A stretch of 64,000 nucleotides of DNA from Paraconiothyrium sp. Pb-2020 (Eukaryota; Ascomycota; Dothideomycetes; Pleosporales; Didymosphaeriaceae), in assembly GCA_022419385.1 (NCBI GenBank), contig JAJUBI010000006.1:1426001-1490000 (forward strand), written 5' to 3'. Positions 34,627 through 46,487 of this stretch are shown here, in pieces (the first letter of the stretch is position 1; each line of letters opens with the position of its first letter). The translations under genes and the position numbers were made by a program. The notes under the pieces are model-generated. The model was given only the letters and a program-made list of their open reading frames with translations, was not told the origin of the DNA and did not search any database.

Positions 34627-36314
34627 TGTCGCAGAGGGAGTTGGCGCGTTAGGATTTGGCAGTCGCGCGTGGGGGTTGTTGCGTTGGAGTCGGGTGACGT
34701 GCTTCACGGGCGCAAGTCGATACCTAGGTATGTACAACGAGTCCAACTGTCGAGCGCAGCGGACGTGGAAGAAACGGCCGGGAGAAGCAAGAACCGGTGA
34801 AGCCTAGCCACTTCGGTGAGAGCGAGGGAAGCAGGCCGCCTTTATACGCGCAGCGAGGGAGGCATCGACGAACTGGGCAGGCTGGAGAGCAGGAGCGAGC
34901 GTGGAGAATCGCCTCGGAGCTAAGGCCAGAAGGGGCCAAGCGGCTGGGCAGGCGGCCCATGGGAGGTGAAGGATGTGCCGCTGCTGAGATTTCGCCCCTC
35001 GAAACAAACCCCGCCGCGCCCGCCCGTTGCCCCCAATCAGCGGGGGTCGATGCCCTCTTCTGGCCTCGCCGAGCCTCGTCATGTGGCCAAGAGCCCGCTA
35101 CCCGGGTGCGCGGCCGCGGCGAGGCAGAGCGACGTGCTGCACGCCGTCAGACTCGCACTGAACATGGCCGCCACGCAGCTCCACTTGGGGTAAGCGCGTC
35201 TGCCGCAGCAAGCAGGTCACGATACCGCGACAAACGGACCACCTACGTATACGTCTTCCCCAGAACTGGCCACGTTCGCGAGCGCTGTTTGCAGCCTCCG
35301 CTTCCACGGGGACTCTCTGCGGCCCGCCATCGAGCCCTGCGTCATTCCGTGCCGGCACAGATACGGCTAATGCGCCCTGGAGGATGGCAGTATTGTTGGG
35401 CCACCCCAGCGGGTCCGGTGTCGTTAGGCTTCTTTGTCCAGTCTTCGCCCGTGGATGCTTCGAACGCGGGAAGGCTAGACGACGAGCAGATAGCCTCAGC
35501 GCGCCTTTTCTTTTCCCTTTTCTGCAGTCTATCGCGGGTCATCGCCTACCTTTTTGAGTGGCGCATCAGGGGGACGTATACCGCAGTGCTTGGAGGTGTC
35601 CACAGAGGCCTGGCGGCGAAAGCGATGGGAGGTGTGCGCGCTTGCATTCCTGAGACCCTCGCTCACGCTACCAAACGAGCCATGGTCGCGCCTGTTTTCC
35701 GTTTTCCGCTTTCCGCTTCCCTTCTCAACTCTTGCGCGAGAACTTCCAGGCCACTAGGCTTAGGCTGGACGTGTCTTTGTTGCCTTCCGGGGGAGGGTGT
35801 GAGAAATCCAGTCTATGGTGTGAGTACGTTTCCACGATGGAGGAGTAAGAAGACAACGAGAGCGGTCAGGAGGAGACGTGCGGGAAGTCGGATTAAGCAG
35901 GCGACACGTCGTCTCGTACCTACCTACCATAAACGCGCAAGCAGGTGACCATGGAGACATCACGTGCAGGTACATGTCGCAGACATCAACGCGACTCCGA
36001 ATACTCCGAGTATTCCACACTTCCTCCATGGCACCCTGGTCCGATTTTATCATACTTCTACCCCGTGCCACTGCAGCATTGGTGGATTCTACCAAATGGA
36101 CTACATAGCAAGATTAGACCCTTGGAGGGAAAGGCTTCAGAGGTACTCTCTAGGTAAGGACGGGAACAGATGGGTTCAAGGTTGCAGAGCCCTTGTAGGC
36201 TTTGCACGTCGTTCGATGTCGCATCACGTTGCAGCTCCTTACGAATTGCACATCGCCATTACATAATTCAACATATTTGTCGTCACCCATTGATCAATCC
36301 TACACGCCCTCAGT
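34627..36314. other. Intergenic region, strongly GC-rich at 34.8-35.5 kb
   Basis: Promoter side of the permease and 3' side of the receptor gene. A 383-codon plus-strand open frame (34797-35948) exists because the sequence is GC-rich. It is Arg/Pro/Ala-heavy, low in Asp/Ile/Asn, with no motif, and is rejected as a gene. Confidence 0.5.
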
Positions 36315-37851
36315 CTATTTCATTTGCTCGCTCCGATTACTCTTCGCACTCTTTTGGTCCGCATCGATTTCTACTAGCTGCACAAAGCTTGCATGGTCGT
36401 TTGTTTGTGGGCGCATCGCGTGCGAGACCCGCACGCTTGTCGTGACACCGATTCCGTTGACGGTCCAGTTCGTGCCGAGAGTATTTCCTTGACTGTTATT
36501 GGGACCAGTCTGCTTCGAGGTGGAGTTGACGGAGCTGCCGAGGATTTTGGGGAAAAGCCGGGCAAGGCCTAATCTAATAGAGGGCATGCAAACACATATG
36601 ATCCCCACCTCAGTCTCGATGAGAGACCAGAGACTGGCTTCTAAGTAGTCCCCTGTGGGAATTTTTAGTAGTCGTTCTGCTAAACTGGAGGGGAGAGATC
36701 TTACATGTCATATTCTGGGTTTTGGCGAAGTGTACGAGACTCCTCAAGCGCAGCATGGACACTATTGTTACGAAAGCTCCCACACTGAACATCAGCATGA
36801 CCCCAATCTTCTTTTTTGTTGACATGTGTAGTTTCCAGATCTGCGTGATTGGTAACGCCAATGTCACGAAGTCCATAATGATTCCAATACCCGCATGCGC
36901 GAAAGCTAAGTTGTTGTTGCTCACACAATGTCCTTGGTGCTCACCATCCCATTGGGTCCACGCAAAACTGATCGGAGAGCAAACGAACACTGCTGCGATA
37001 GTGCACGCAAAGGTTGCCGTCAGGTTGAGCGTGATGCAAGACCACACCACTGTCCTGAAGCTCTTCAGAGGAAAGATTTGAAGGAAGAAAATGAGGAACG
37101 AGGTCTTCACTAGACCGATCGTGGCGAAGTAAATGTATTCACTGATCCAGAAGTACTGCACAAGGAGTTAGCATATGCGTATATGCTTAGAGCCCGAGCG
37201 CAACCCACGAGGAGCGTCGATGTGATTGTTTCATCCTTGATGGTCCACATATCTCGACCGAGTCCAAGGTACGACATTCGTATGCAGCATGCGAAAAGCA
37301 CGATATTCAGAAGCTGCAGATAGATGAGCGATGCGATACAAGTCTTCTACGTGTGACTTACGAATGCCACGCCCATATTGACATTGTCAAGTATGTTTGT
37401 TCTTCCCACAGTGAAATGCGTAGTATACCGCGCCACTACCGACAAAGTGGCAAACGTGAAGAAGACGGTGAGGGTCGTACGGTAGGATTTGGACTTGTTA
37501 CGGGTCGGCTCATTACATGAGGTCGACACGGCGTCGAGCGTTGCGAAGATGTCCTTGGGCTTGCATGACGTTTGGAGACAAGCCTGTACTGTTGAATCGA
37601 GGAGCGTAGTGCGACATTCGCAGGTAATCTGGCCCTGACTAAGTTGTCTGAAACACGTATCTGTTCGGGACATAATATCCTGACATTGTTCCTGTCGGAC
37701 CGGTCAGCTGAAGATGATGTCAATTCTCCTCGACCCTTACCATGCAATCAGCGATTTCCACAGTCTGCCGTGGCGTAAGATTGGCTTGCACCACACTCGC
37801 CAAAAATGAGACAAATAAAGCGCATTTAGCGAAAGAGGTGATCCACCTCAT
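36315..37851 (-). CDS. CFEM-domain 7TM receptor, Pth11-like
   Basis: Five exons (37851-37741, 37691-37362, 37313-37209, 37155-36705, 36652-36315) give 444 aa; the introns are 49, 48, 53 and 52 nt. A signal peptide ends near residue 23 (FVSFLASVVQA). The CFEM domain follows with all eight cysteines (DCMEQC; TDTC; TCEC; ACLQTSC; STSC). Then come seven helices of the fungal rhodopsin-like type, including GLVKTSFLIFFLQIFPL and the segment TWDYLEASLWSLIETEVGII created by the last splice. The Ser/Asn-rich cytosolic tail ends EQMK. Pth11 of Magnaporthe is the founding member and acts in surface sensing before infection. The ligand here is unknown. Confidence 0.9.
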
Positions 37852-38982
37852 GATTGAGAATAAGTAAAATGATTCAATGACAAAATATGGTAAGCATGCG
37901 AGAGCAACGCATACACATCTGCACCAGGGACACAGATACATATGGCAAACATATGTACGTGGGTCCCTATATTGCGCCAGTAACCCCTACTCAGGGAAGT
38001 CAAAGGCCACACGGCTAGCTCCCGGTGGATCGGCCTAGCACGCGCCTCGATGCTCCGCACTACGAGTAGATGCGTTGCTAGTCTTCCAAGATCCGGGTTA
38101 TGATTCTCGTGATCTACAAGATTAGCTTGCGGAGGAGCCGGTATCCGCTTTAGACACGTTGTGGCTGGCTTGTCAATATAATATCCTGATTGGACTGTTT
38201 AAGCTTTGCCCAAGCATGCCTTACCTATGGGACATGGCAGCTGTCGATGCTTCGACGGAACAGCTTCCAGATAGGAGTTCATTGTCAACGAACGGCTGCA
38301 GCGATGGGACCGCGAGTAGTGTTCACGGCTAGGAAATACAGCCTCAATCCTCATGGCTTCAGATCAGAATTGACAGGCATAACAAGTGGGGAGTGGATTC
38401 AGGCTCCATGCTGTAGCTTCAGGTCGAATCGAAACAAGGGCTTATTCGAAAAGTCTATTGCGCTTGCTCACCCAAGTCCAATCTGTCAATGCTTCAAAGA
38501 TCGGCTAGTCTTCCCAAATATCGCTCATTATAGACCGTTAATTATAGGCTCGGTTTGGCCTAGTATGTCTGCGATCAATGTGAGAAAGTTAGATTCAGGT
38601 TTTGCCCATGCTTGTGGAGATACGACACGAGGGTCCGGGCCATCATCTGGGTCCGGTACCTGATCGACCCAGGGTACTCGCGCTACGCGTCTGTCGGTCC
38701 GATAAGTAGACGCACCCTTTTCGAATTGAAAGGATTCCTCATATGACCTGCCAACACGGACTACGACTGGCAAGTCGCTCTAAAAAAAAAAATCCCTTAC
38801 ATGACCCCCACCGATTCGCAAGAACTATTAGAAGTGTAACTCGTACCTTCTAGCTCCTTACCCGGCGTTTAGAGACATGTACTTTTGTACATGTGGTTTC
38901 CAAAGGAATCACGATCCGAAGATTATGTGTTAAGGTCAACCGCGACTAGTTGGAAAAGTGATATGCACAATGGAGGATGGTG
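37852..38982. other. Intergenic region
   Basis: Upstream of the receptor gene and downstream of the secreted-protein gene. The open frame 38190-38663 (157 codons) has no motif and unusual composition. A run of eleven A lies near 38782. No supported gene. Confidence 0.45.
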
Positions 38983-39852
38983 CTAAGACTTCTTGCAAGG
39001 CTCAAAGTCATGACTGACTCCTAGCAGCGGTCCTGGCCATCCATAGTCGTGGTCGATGCTGCTCCCACTCCGCGTCGGAAATACTGTGCCGTTCGCTCCT
39101 GCGCTTTCCACCCTGAGTTCAAGATCGACTCGCACCTTGACATATGCAATCCCGCACTGAGGAGCTGACCATTCCGACGTCTTCTTCTCACCCTGGCTCC
39201 AGTCAAGCTGCTTCACAGGAAGCGTATCGTTACGTAGAGGACCGCGTACAACAATCTCATCGACTAGCTATGGCTCCATTAGATTCATTTATCAAAAAGA
39301 TGATAGAAACGTAGGCTCACATCGAATCTGAAAACAAACATGGCGTCACACCTTTGAATTATCGTCGGTTTCATCGATCCAATACGTAATCTTCCAGCTC
39401 GCTCTCGCGCTTTCATCGATCGCATAACCCGCCTCCATTGTCGTGCCATTTCTATGCATCTTCAATTTCCATGCCGCCTGATCCAGTGGTACATCAATGG
39501 GATATGTATCGCCGTTCATTTCTTGCCACTTGAGCCTCAGATCGCAATACGTCCTCGACTCGCGCACGCCCGCACGAACGCTAGCCTCGGTGTATGGTAA
39601 CGTGAACCATGCCCAGGGCGTGTGGCACCCTGGGACAAAGTGCGAGCCCCAGCTTTGCTCAGTGCGCCCGTGTGTCGCATTGAAGCCTGGTGTGCTGTCA
39701 GGACAGCCTGGACCAGAGAAAGAGTCGATGTGGAAAACCCAATTCTCCGGGCACTCCGGAGAGGGCGATGAGTCTTGCCGAGCAGACGGGATACTTGGAA
39801 GAGCGGTCGTGGCTCCTACGAGAAATGCTTGAACAATCGCCCGAGTTCTCAT
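38983..39852 (-). CDS. Small secreted protein, DUF4360-like
   Basis: Two exons (39852-39352 and 39267-38983) with an 84-nt intron, GTGTGA...CATAG, give 261 aa. The signal peptide MRTRAIVQAFLVGATTALP is followed by a mature domain with FHIDSFSGPGCPDSTPGF and YCDLRLKWQEMNGDTYPIDV, a pattern seen in fungal DUF4360 secreted proteins. Several cysteines are spread along it. The splice joins DDNSK to LVDEIVVRGPL. The ATG at 39852 is chosen over 39897 because it starts directly at the signal peptide. The function of this family is not established. The next gene (+ strand) starts about 490 bp away, divergently. Confidence 0.65.
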
Positions 39853-40341
39853 CTTGGTGCGACGGAAAATTGAGAAACTTTGGTCGCGAGTTGCCACGAG
39901 AGTAGGTATATTGTACCTGCTGTCTGAACGAAGAGCATCGCCCGCTCGGGCTTACCCACATCCCGTGATGGTGCGCCTGCGAAGTCGATATTACGAAGGA
40001 GCGCATCTCGCTTCATCCAGGAACTCCGTCGGCTCATGCGGATGCATTCTGGGCCATATGGCGTGAAAGTATATAACATGCATGGGTCTAGACGATTGCT
40101 CAGGTACTTACGGTAGTTTTGATACGGACCATATCTCGCTGTTGGCCCGTCGGACAACCAGGTTGAATGCACAGCATACGTCCGCCACGGAAGCTACTTT
40201 CACGAATAATGGGATGGTGGGGAGAGCTGCAAAGTGGGTATGTTATTAAATCCTGGTGCGGGGTACGCGAACTGCCATGGGTTTCCAAGCAGCCTTGACT
40301 TTCTCGCTTTTTCCTTCAAATCCAGCGTCCCGGTCTAGAAA
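39853..40341. other. Divergent intergenic region
   Basis: 489 bp between the secreted-protein gene (minus) and the hydrolase gene (plus). It probably contains both promoters. No other feature is visible. Confidence 0.5.
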
Positions 40342-41166
40342 ATGCCTTTTTTTGATCACGGTGCAGTACGCTTATTCTATACTTTGCACGGGATTCTTGG
40401 TGGGCCCTCCATAGTCCTTATCCATGGCTGGGCCTGCGATGCGCACGACTGGATCCATCAAATACCCTTACTCGCTTCTCTTGGCTTCCATGTGATCGCA
40501 CTCGATCTTCGTGGGCATGGGCGGTCGAGTGCCCCAACGTCGGTTTCCGATTATGCCATGAAGACGTTCGCAGGTGACGTGGGTGCCTTACTCCGTTATC
40601 TTCAAACCGGCCCTGTCATTGTGATGGCGCACTCGATGGGGACGATCATCGCCTCAATCCTCGCAGTCGAGCAACCCGAAGCAGTAAAAGCCCTGGTTCT
40701 TGCGCACCCGATTTATTGCGGTACACCGCCTACTCTAGCGACCATGAGTGACGCAATGTGCAAGAACCCAAGTGCTGCGCCGGGGATGGTTGCTGGGTTT
40801 TTCGAAAATCACATGTATACCGCCCAGACACCCGGCTGGGTGAGGACATGGCATATAAGACGCGTTCTTGGAACCGATGGTGCTGCACTTGCGGGTTGTG
40901 GCCAGGCGATCGTGGATCTGTTTGAGAGCGTGGTCGGTCGCACTGAGGCGACGAAAGCGTTCATGAACAGGAGAAGGGCTCCCAGACTCGTGGTAGCTAC
41001 AAACATCATGCCAGCTGCCGCTGCGTGGGAGGAGGAAATAGGTCTTGGAACGCTGGACGAATGCCATACGCTGAATGAAGGAACTTTCAGCCACTTCGTA
41101 GATAGCGCAAGCTTCAATGCCATACTGAAGGATTGGTTGGTAAAGGAGAAATATGCCCGAAAATAG
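40342..41166 (+). CDS. Alpha/beta hydrolase
   Basis: A 274-aa intronless gene. The oxyanion-hole motif IVLIHGWACDAHDW (about residues 24-37) and ALDLRGHGRS lead to the nucleophile elbow MAHSMGT with Ser98. The catalytic His is probably His251 in GTFSHF, and the acid should lie before it. The elbow is A-H-S-M-G, not the strict G-X-S-X-G, which is common in the epoxide-hydrolase/haloperoxidase branch. No signal peptide, so it is probably cytosolic. The substrate cannot be deduced. Confidence 0.88.
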   Translation: MPFFDHGAVRLFYTLHGILGGPSIVLIHGWACDAHDWIHQIPLLASLGFHVIALDLRGHGRSSAPTSVSDYAMKTFAGDVGALLRYLQTGPVIVMAHSMGTIIASILAVEQPEAVKALVLAHPIYCGTPPTLATMSDAMCKNPSAAPGMVAGFFENHMYTAQTPGWVRTWHIRRVLGTDGAALAGCGQAIVDLFESVVGRTEATKAFMNRRRAPRLVVATNIMPAAAAWEEEIGLGTLDECHTLNEGTFSHFVDSASFNAILKDWLVKEKYARK

Positions 41167-42608
41167 GCTCAGGCAATCATCTTGCTTAGTTTCACTTTCC
41201 AAAGCGCCGATTATGGACCTTGGGTGGAGCAACCCGTTGCAGAAACTATGCTATGCACAACGTGCTGCGTGGAAGGCGAACGACGATATGATTTGGAGAT
41301 AGTAGCGAAACACCTCCATGCTGTGTACTGGTAATGACTGGCAGGCCGACTATTCCGCTGGATGTTATCCAACTCTGATCATAATAAGAACCCTATCCAG
41401 ATGGGGCACGATCCCAGATGCTTCTAGGTCTCTGGACGTTCAAAGAAGGATGGAACATTTGGCGAACCATGGCGCGTTACACCACAACATTCCACTTGTA
41501 GCTCATTACCTTTACTACACTCGAAGAGAAGGCGTTCCGGAAATCATCGACCATCAAGCTGCTAAAAGAAGCTGATTGTAGGGGTCGATCGACCAGTGGA
41601 AAGCGAGACATCGGGGTTGTGCTCTGACATGCCCACGGTTGTAACATCGAGGGGACGTTGATAAGATGCGTCACGGTCAAGAGTGTGCGAACGGAGAGAA
41701 GTTGCCCAGACTCGAAACCGCGACATCCTGTGCAACAACGCTAACCGATTGTAGCAGTGACCAACAGTCATCACTTTCATCACACATTGACTCCTCACAC
41801 TCGAACAATCCACGCTACGACATCACCATGCGGTCGACTCTGTATCCGTTCGAGGTTCATGTGCATCGGTAACCCCGCTCGCTTCGACCGCAGCCGCCTA
41901 GGACGCTTCCTAGACGCCAGCATGGGTGAACACGTCACTGACGGAGCCTGAGGACGGATGCATCCTCGCATCGCAGCGCAGTGCAGCAGTGCCACCAACC
42001 CTTATATCATCGCATCAAAGTGGCCACGGCTACACTGTAGCCGCCTGAAGGTCCCCTTGCGGCTGCGGTGGCTTGCAGTCGCTGAAACGCGCTGCTCGTC
42101 GTGCGGCACACAAAGCGTATCAGACGCCCCGCCCAACCACTCGCCTTCCAGTAGGGCGAAACGAAACGACGACGCATCTGGATGTCTACCCCGGCAGCGC
42201 CCTGGATGGTACGCTTCACGTCGTGAGCGCGTTGAGCGTTGACGCGGAGAACGTACATCTCCACCCGATACGCCCGTCGAACGTCTCGGCGTTTATTGTG
42301 CGACCCGCTTTTTGGCGACGTTCGACGAAAGAGACATGAGGACTAGGCTTGGATCGCATGCGCAATGTAAAGGTTTGGCATATTCCGTTTCTTGCTGTCT
42401 TCTCGCTTCTCCCCTCGCTCTTCTTCTCGTTGCTTGTGCCTGACAAGGAACGCCGTTTTCCGTTCCTTTCGTCTTTCCGTTGATCGGCTTTTTATCTTCT
42501 GTCCTGGAGACGTCTTTTTTGCAGGTGCATTTCTGGACCTTTTAATGGAGTTACTGCGTATCGCTCGGATCTATTAATTCACGATCGGCTCACGTCAAGC
42601 TTGCATCC
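41167..42608. other. Intergenic region upstream of the Ser/Pro-rich membrane protein
   Basis: About 1.4 kb. The 3' part is pyrimidine-rich (42390-42480), as in many fungal promoters. Open frames here are short and mutually overlapping, without motifs. Confidence 0.5.
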
Positions 42609-44054
42609 ATGGGTCTTTATCAACGTCGAAGGCCTTCGCCGATCCAGACATGGCCAACACGCGTTCGACGACAGGACGGTGAAGAGAGTCCAGAGAGCTC
42701 AGGTATAGCAAGCCCTGATAGCTCAGGTGTTCCGAGCCCCAGTGGTTCGAGTAGCCCAAAGTCGCCCGGTTCTCCAAAGTCTTCCGAGTTGGCACCGCCC
42801 AAGTCGAGCTTTTCTAGCACTTCGATACCGCTGCCTACGCAGACTGCAGCACCCCCTCCGCCCCAGGTCAGCTTACCGGCTATTACTACGGCGACGCCAC
42901 AATCGACTGCTACCTCCTCACCATCCCCGCCACCTCCGACCCTACCGTTGTCGACCGAGCTGGAGCGTCCGCGGAGTTCGTCTACGGTTGCTCCTGCCCC
43001 CACCACTACCTTGGCCCCATCTTCAAGCGCCGAAGAGTCCCCTGTGTCCAGCAAGGCTGCCTCATCTGCTCCGCCTGCTCCGCCGATTCTTTCTCAATCA
43101 CAGGGTTTGATTTCAACTGCCACTTCACAGTCAACTGCCCTACCATTGATCACAGGAGCCTCCTCTTCCTTTGCTAGAAGACCTGCATCTTCACCTCCAG
43201 GTCAGACGGTCTCATCTTCACCGTCGAGTAGCCTCCGGTCCTCAGTCACGGGGTCTTCTTTTGTGCCTGCACAGTCTGAGCTTGACGGCGAAAGATCCGG
43301 CATTGGACGGCACAGAAATGAAGACCAAGAGAGGCCTATTCTGAGCAAAGGCGCCGAGGCAGCTGCCATAACCCTGTCTATCATGGGCTTTATCGCTCTT
43401 ATCGTTGGCATTGGGATATTCTTTAAACGTCGCCGTAGACGCCAGAACGAATACTCCATGCGCCACGCAGAAGATGCCTTCAACCCGAACAACAATGGTT
43501 CTCTGCACGCACCTGAAACTGCCCACGTCAATTATGATGGCCCTCCGCCTTCGCTGGCTCACATGACCAAATCTTCTACTAGCAGTACTGGACTGTTCGC
43601 TGGCGCACACTATGAACGTCCAGAAACCGTATCAACAAGGTCGAATGCTTCACGGATGCAGGCTGGACCCAACATTGTCCCTTCTCAACCTACGCCAAAT
43701 CCCTTCGCTGATCCACCTCGCAATAAAGCTTACGATCAGCTTCGCGGACGCCCACGCTCCACCACGCTTACGGACCGCGGTAGTTGGGTCAAGAATCCAT
43801 TCAAGGACCCGGCGAGTGAGCGTTTCGACCCTTTTGGTGAGCTGCAGGCGAAGGCTCGAGCGGAACGGAGGAAGTACGTTGAAGAAGCGCGACAAGAGGC
43901 TGAGGATAGAAGGCAAAGAGAGGAGGAGCGAGGATATCTGGAGAAGGAGAGAATGGGACTAGAGGTGCCGGTGCAAGATGCTAGGAAGGGAAGTGATGTT
44001 ACCGTTGGGGGCATGGGTGTGCTTGATCGGAGTGGAGATGGCAGATGGACCTGA
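42609..44054 (+). CDS. Ser/Pro/Thr-rich single-pass membrane protein
   Basis: 481 aa, one exon. Residues 20-245 are very rich in Ser, Pro, Thr and Ala, as in heavily O-mannosylated wall-sensor stalks. One transmembrane helix lies at about 249-272 (AAAITLSIMGFIALIVGIGI), followed by a stop-transfer cluster of Arg/Lys (KRRRRR). The cytosolic tail has two NPF motifs (about 364 and 396), used in endocytic EH-domain binding, and a charged helix at 413-448. The layout is like Mid2/Wsc-type sensors, but no WSC or cysteine-rich head is present and no signal peptide is visible. An upstream exon could be missed. Function is unknown. Confidence 0.75.
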   Translation: MGLYQRRRPSPIQTWPTRVRRQDGEESPESSGIASPDSSGVPSPSGSSSPKSPGSPKSSELAPPKSSFSSTSIPLPTQTAAPPPPQVSLPAITTATPQSTATSSPSPPPPTLPLSTELERPRSSSTVAPAPTTTLAPSSSAEESPVSSKAASSAPPAPPILSQSQGLISTATSQSTALPLITGASSSFARRPASSPPGQTVSSSPSSSLRSSVTGSSFVPAQSELDGERSGIGRHRNEDQERPILSKGAEAAAITLSIMGFIALIVGIGIFFKRRRRRQNEYSMRHAEDAFNPNNNGSLHAPETAHVNYDGPPPSLAHMTKSSTSSTGLFAGAHYERPETVSTRSNASRMQAGPNIVPSQPTPNPFADPPRNKAYDQLRGRPRSTTLTDRGSWVKNPFKDPASERFDPFGELQAKARAERRKYVEEARQEAEDRRQREEERGYLEKERMGLEVPVQDARKGSDVTVGGMGVLDRSGDGRWT

Positions 44055-44933
44055 CAAGTATATATTATCTGGGTGAAGAGGTAGATAATGACGAACATTT
44101 GCTACATCCTATGATATCGCCACCGCAAACGCACCGAAGCCCAACAGTATCGCCAGAACGCAGATGGCAAACTCAGGAAAGACTACGGTGGCCATATACA
44201 TGTTAGTTCGATGTCGAAACATGGCGGTTAGGTGAGCTTATACCTCATGGAGCATGTAATTCATCCACCGAAACCGATTGATTTTAGATGGATTTCTTTG
44301 TCTATCATGTCAGGCCGTGTTATCGGAAATAGAAATCCTTGTATGATTGTCGAGTTGATAGGATAGAGTCTGCCTGTAGGGGGATGTGGCAGCTCAGGAC
44401 CGAGCCTTATCGTTCACCTGATTGTGCTCAGTGTCTATAGGATGTTGGCGTGGCCTATGACCCAGCGAAAAGCGTGCTGCAACATGATGCCTGGGTAGCC
44501 CGCACTCTAAACCATACAGCCTTTAGCTTGGGATAAGGCATAGTCAGCCGCAGGCACGAGCAAGCGAAGGCTCGCTCTACGAAGAGGTGCGAGGCTATCC
44601 CAGCCTGGTCGGGCACCGGTGTGGCAGTGCCATCAGGCTAAGAGATCGTTCGCGCCCGGAAATGATCAGTACTGTCCTAATCAGCTTGTTCGGAAAGCTG
44701 GCATCCTCGACAATTGGAGACGACATTGGAGAGTGATTACTAACTGACCGCGGAGGAACATCTCGAACTGAGAGAGAGCCCAGGGTGAGGTAGATCCCAT
44801 GGTGAGGCAGAATTTTGGTTTGAGGGGAAGCTGAGGGTGACTACAATCCAGATGTCCGTGAAGCCCCCTTATTCGTCATAAATATACTGCTTCATGATTC
44901 GTCATTCGAGCACGACTACAATGCTGATATCCA
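44055..44933. other. Intergenic region
   Basis: No open frame of interest and no repeat recognised. It separates the membrane protein gene from the convergent pseudogene. Confidence 0.5.
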
Positions 44934-46487
44934 CTAGTACCACCCAACCCCCCTAATAGCCGTCGGGCCCATCTCATCCCGCTTCTGATACGGCGTTGCA
45001 CAATCCAACCTAGCACACGTTCTGCCTACGTTATTACACCCCTGGATGATGAAGCATGCCCAGCCTCTCTTAAAACCGCTGTCAACATTGCAGGGCCCGC
45101 CATAACATTGCCCACAGTACCGGCCCGCCGCACGCGAAGCCACCATAGGGACTGGTCGGGCAGACGCACCCATCGCCACCGCCTGCACGCTTGACGCAGC
45201 CGAGAGTGCCACCACAGGCAGCGTCGGCTTGAGGGAAGGTCTTGCCGTTCGGATTGGCGCAGGATACGGGCGTTGGCCGGGGTCCGAGTGTGGATGTTGA
45301 GGTAATGGTTTATGTTGTTGATTGGGTTATTGTGTAAAGGGGTGTAGTTGTGGTGGTGGCGGTGGATTTTGGCGTGATGTTCTGCGTAATAAGTAGACCT
45401 GGTGTCGTAGTCGATGTGATTGTTGTACTGGGTATAAAGGTTATGGTGCCGGACACGCCAGGAGCCGTAGTCGGCGTTTCGGTCTTAGTCGGGGTGAAAG
45501 TCCGCGTTGACAGAACGCCTGGTGTGGTTGTGACTGTGTGACTGTGGGGGTAGTGCTAGGAGTAAGCGTGCTCGTGCTCATAATTGAGGGGGTAGTAGTA
45601 GCCTGTGGATGAGGACCAATACACGAGCTCAAGGTGGAGACGACATCTTTTGCCTCGGAGACGAGATTGGAGAAAGGAGGCAAGCGGGTCCTTTATAGCA
45701 GGCGTTGCAGCAGCACGCTTCAGATTTCCGGTGAAAGGCGGTTCAACAGTTGTGGTCATTGTCGTCGTAGCAACTGTGGTAGTCGTGTAGATGTATCTGT
45801 ACGTTCCTTGCACTGTTCTAGTGATCCATACAGGAGCTGCTGTCTCTGTAGTGTAGTCTGTTGCTGCATCGGCCGTAGTAATCTCATAAAACGTTGTTGT
45901 ATCCGCGACCTCAGTGATCGGGATGATGGTAGGATCTGCCGTGAACGTGGAAGTCAGGGTCACAGCCTGCGCAGTCTCCGTCGTGTAATCCGTGTTTGGC
46001 TCGGCTGTGTTGGTGTTGGTGAAGACAACGGTTGGCAACGTCTCGGTGGTAAACACAGTCGTGGGCGCAGCGGTTCGGATTGGGTATTTTCTAGCATTTG
46101 GCAAGGGGTGAGATAAACATGAATAAGATAAGATGATCCGAGTGAGTGGGTATCTGCCTAGGTAATGTCTCTATATACTCGGGCAATCTGTATGCTAAGA
46201 CACTAGCATTCACCCACGTGACTTCCAAACTATGTTAGATCCTCTGTGCGGGGATTTCCACCTAACATATTTGCCAATGCAGAAGGTGCTTGCAGGTGGG
46301 TCTGAGTCGTCAGTTGAATCCACTTATAGCGCGTTGCAGATCTCACGCAAAGATGGAGTTCATGTCGCAACTTACAAGCCGAGAGAGGCGTCGTGAAGAG
46401 CCCGACCAGACCGTTTCTGCATGCTGCATCTTGAGCATTTGAGGTGGCCATAGCCAGTGCTGCGAAAAAAACGTTTTAAGACTGCAT
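44934..46487 (-). pseudogene. Broken gene for a Thr-rich, Cys-rich secreted protein
   Basis: Coding character can be followed across the whole stretch only by changing frame. The ATG at 46487 is followed by a TAA as codon 4, then NVFFAALAMATSNAQDAAC, a signal peptide-like segment. After an intron region the Thr-rich part runs 46090-45680, then shifts frame at a T run near 45673. It shifts again at a perfect 8-base duplication (45531-45546), has an in-frame TAA at 45310-45312, and shifts a third time near 45123. The C-terminal part holds many cysteines (DGCVCPTSPYGG; YCGQCYGGPCNV; CNNVGRTCARLDC). Five independent lesions point to decay; assembly errors are the alternative. No family name assigned. 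Confidence 0.62.

Noticed and set aside
34797..35948. 383-codon plus-strand open frame in the permease promoter region
   Set aside because: Arg/Pro/Ala-heavy with no motif or predicted fold; it exists because the region is GC-rich and stop-poor, and overlapping frames are open on both strands.
38190..38663. 157-codon plus-strand open frame
   Set aside because: Cys/Ser-rich random-looking sequence without motif or intron structure.
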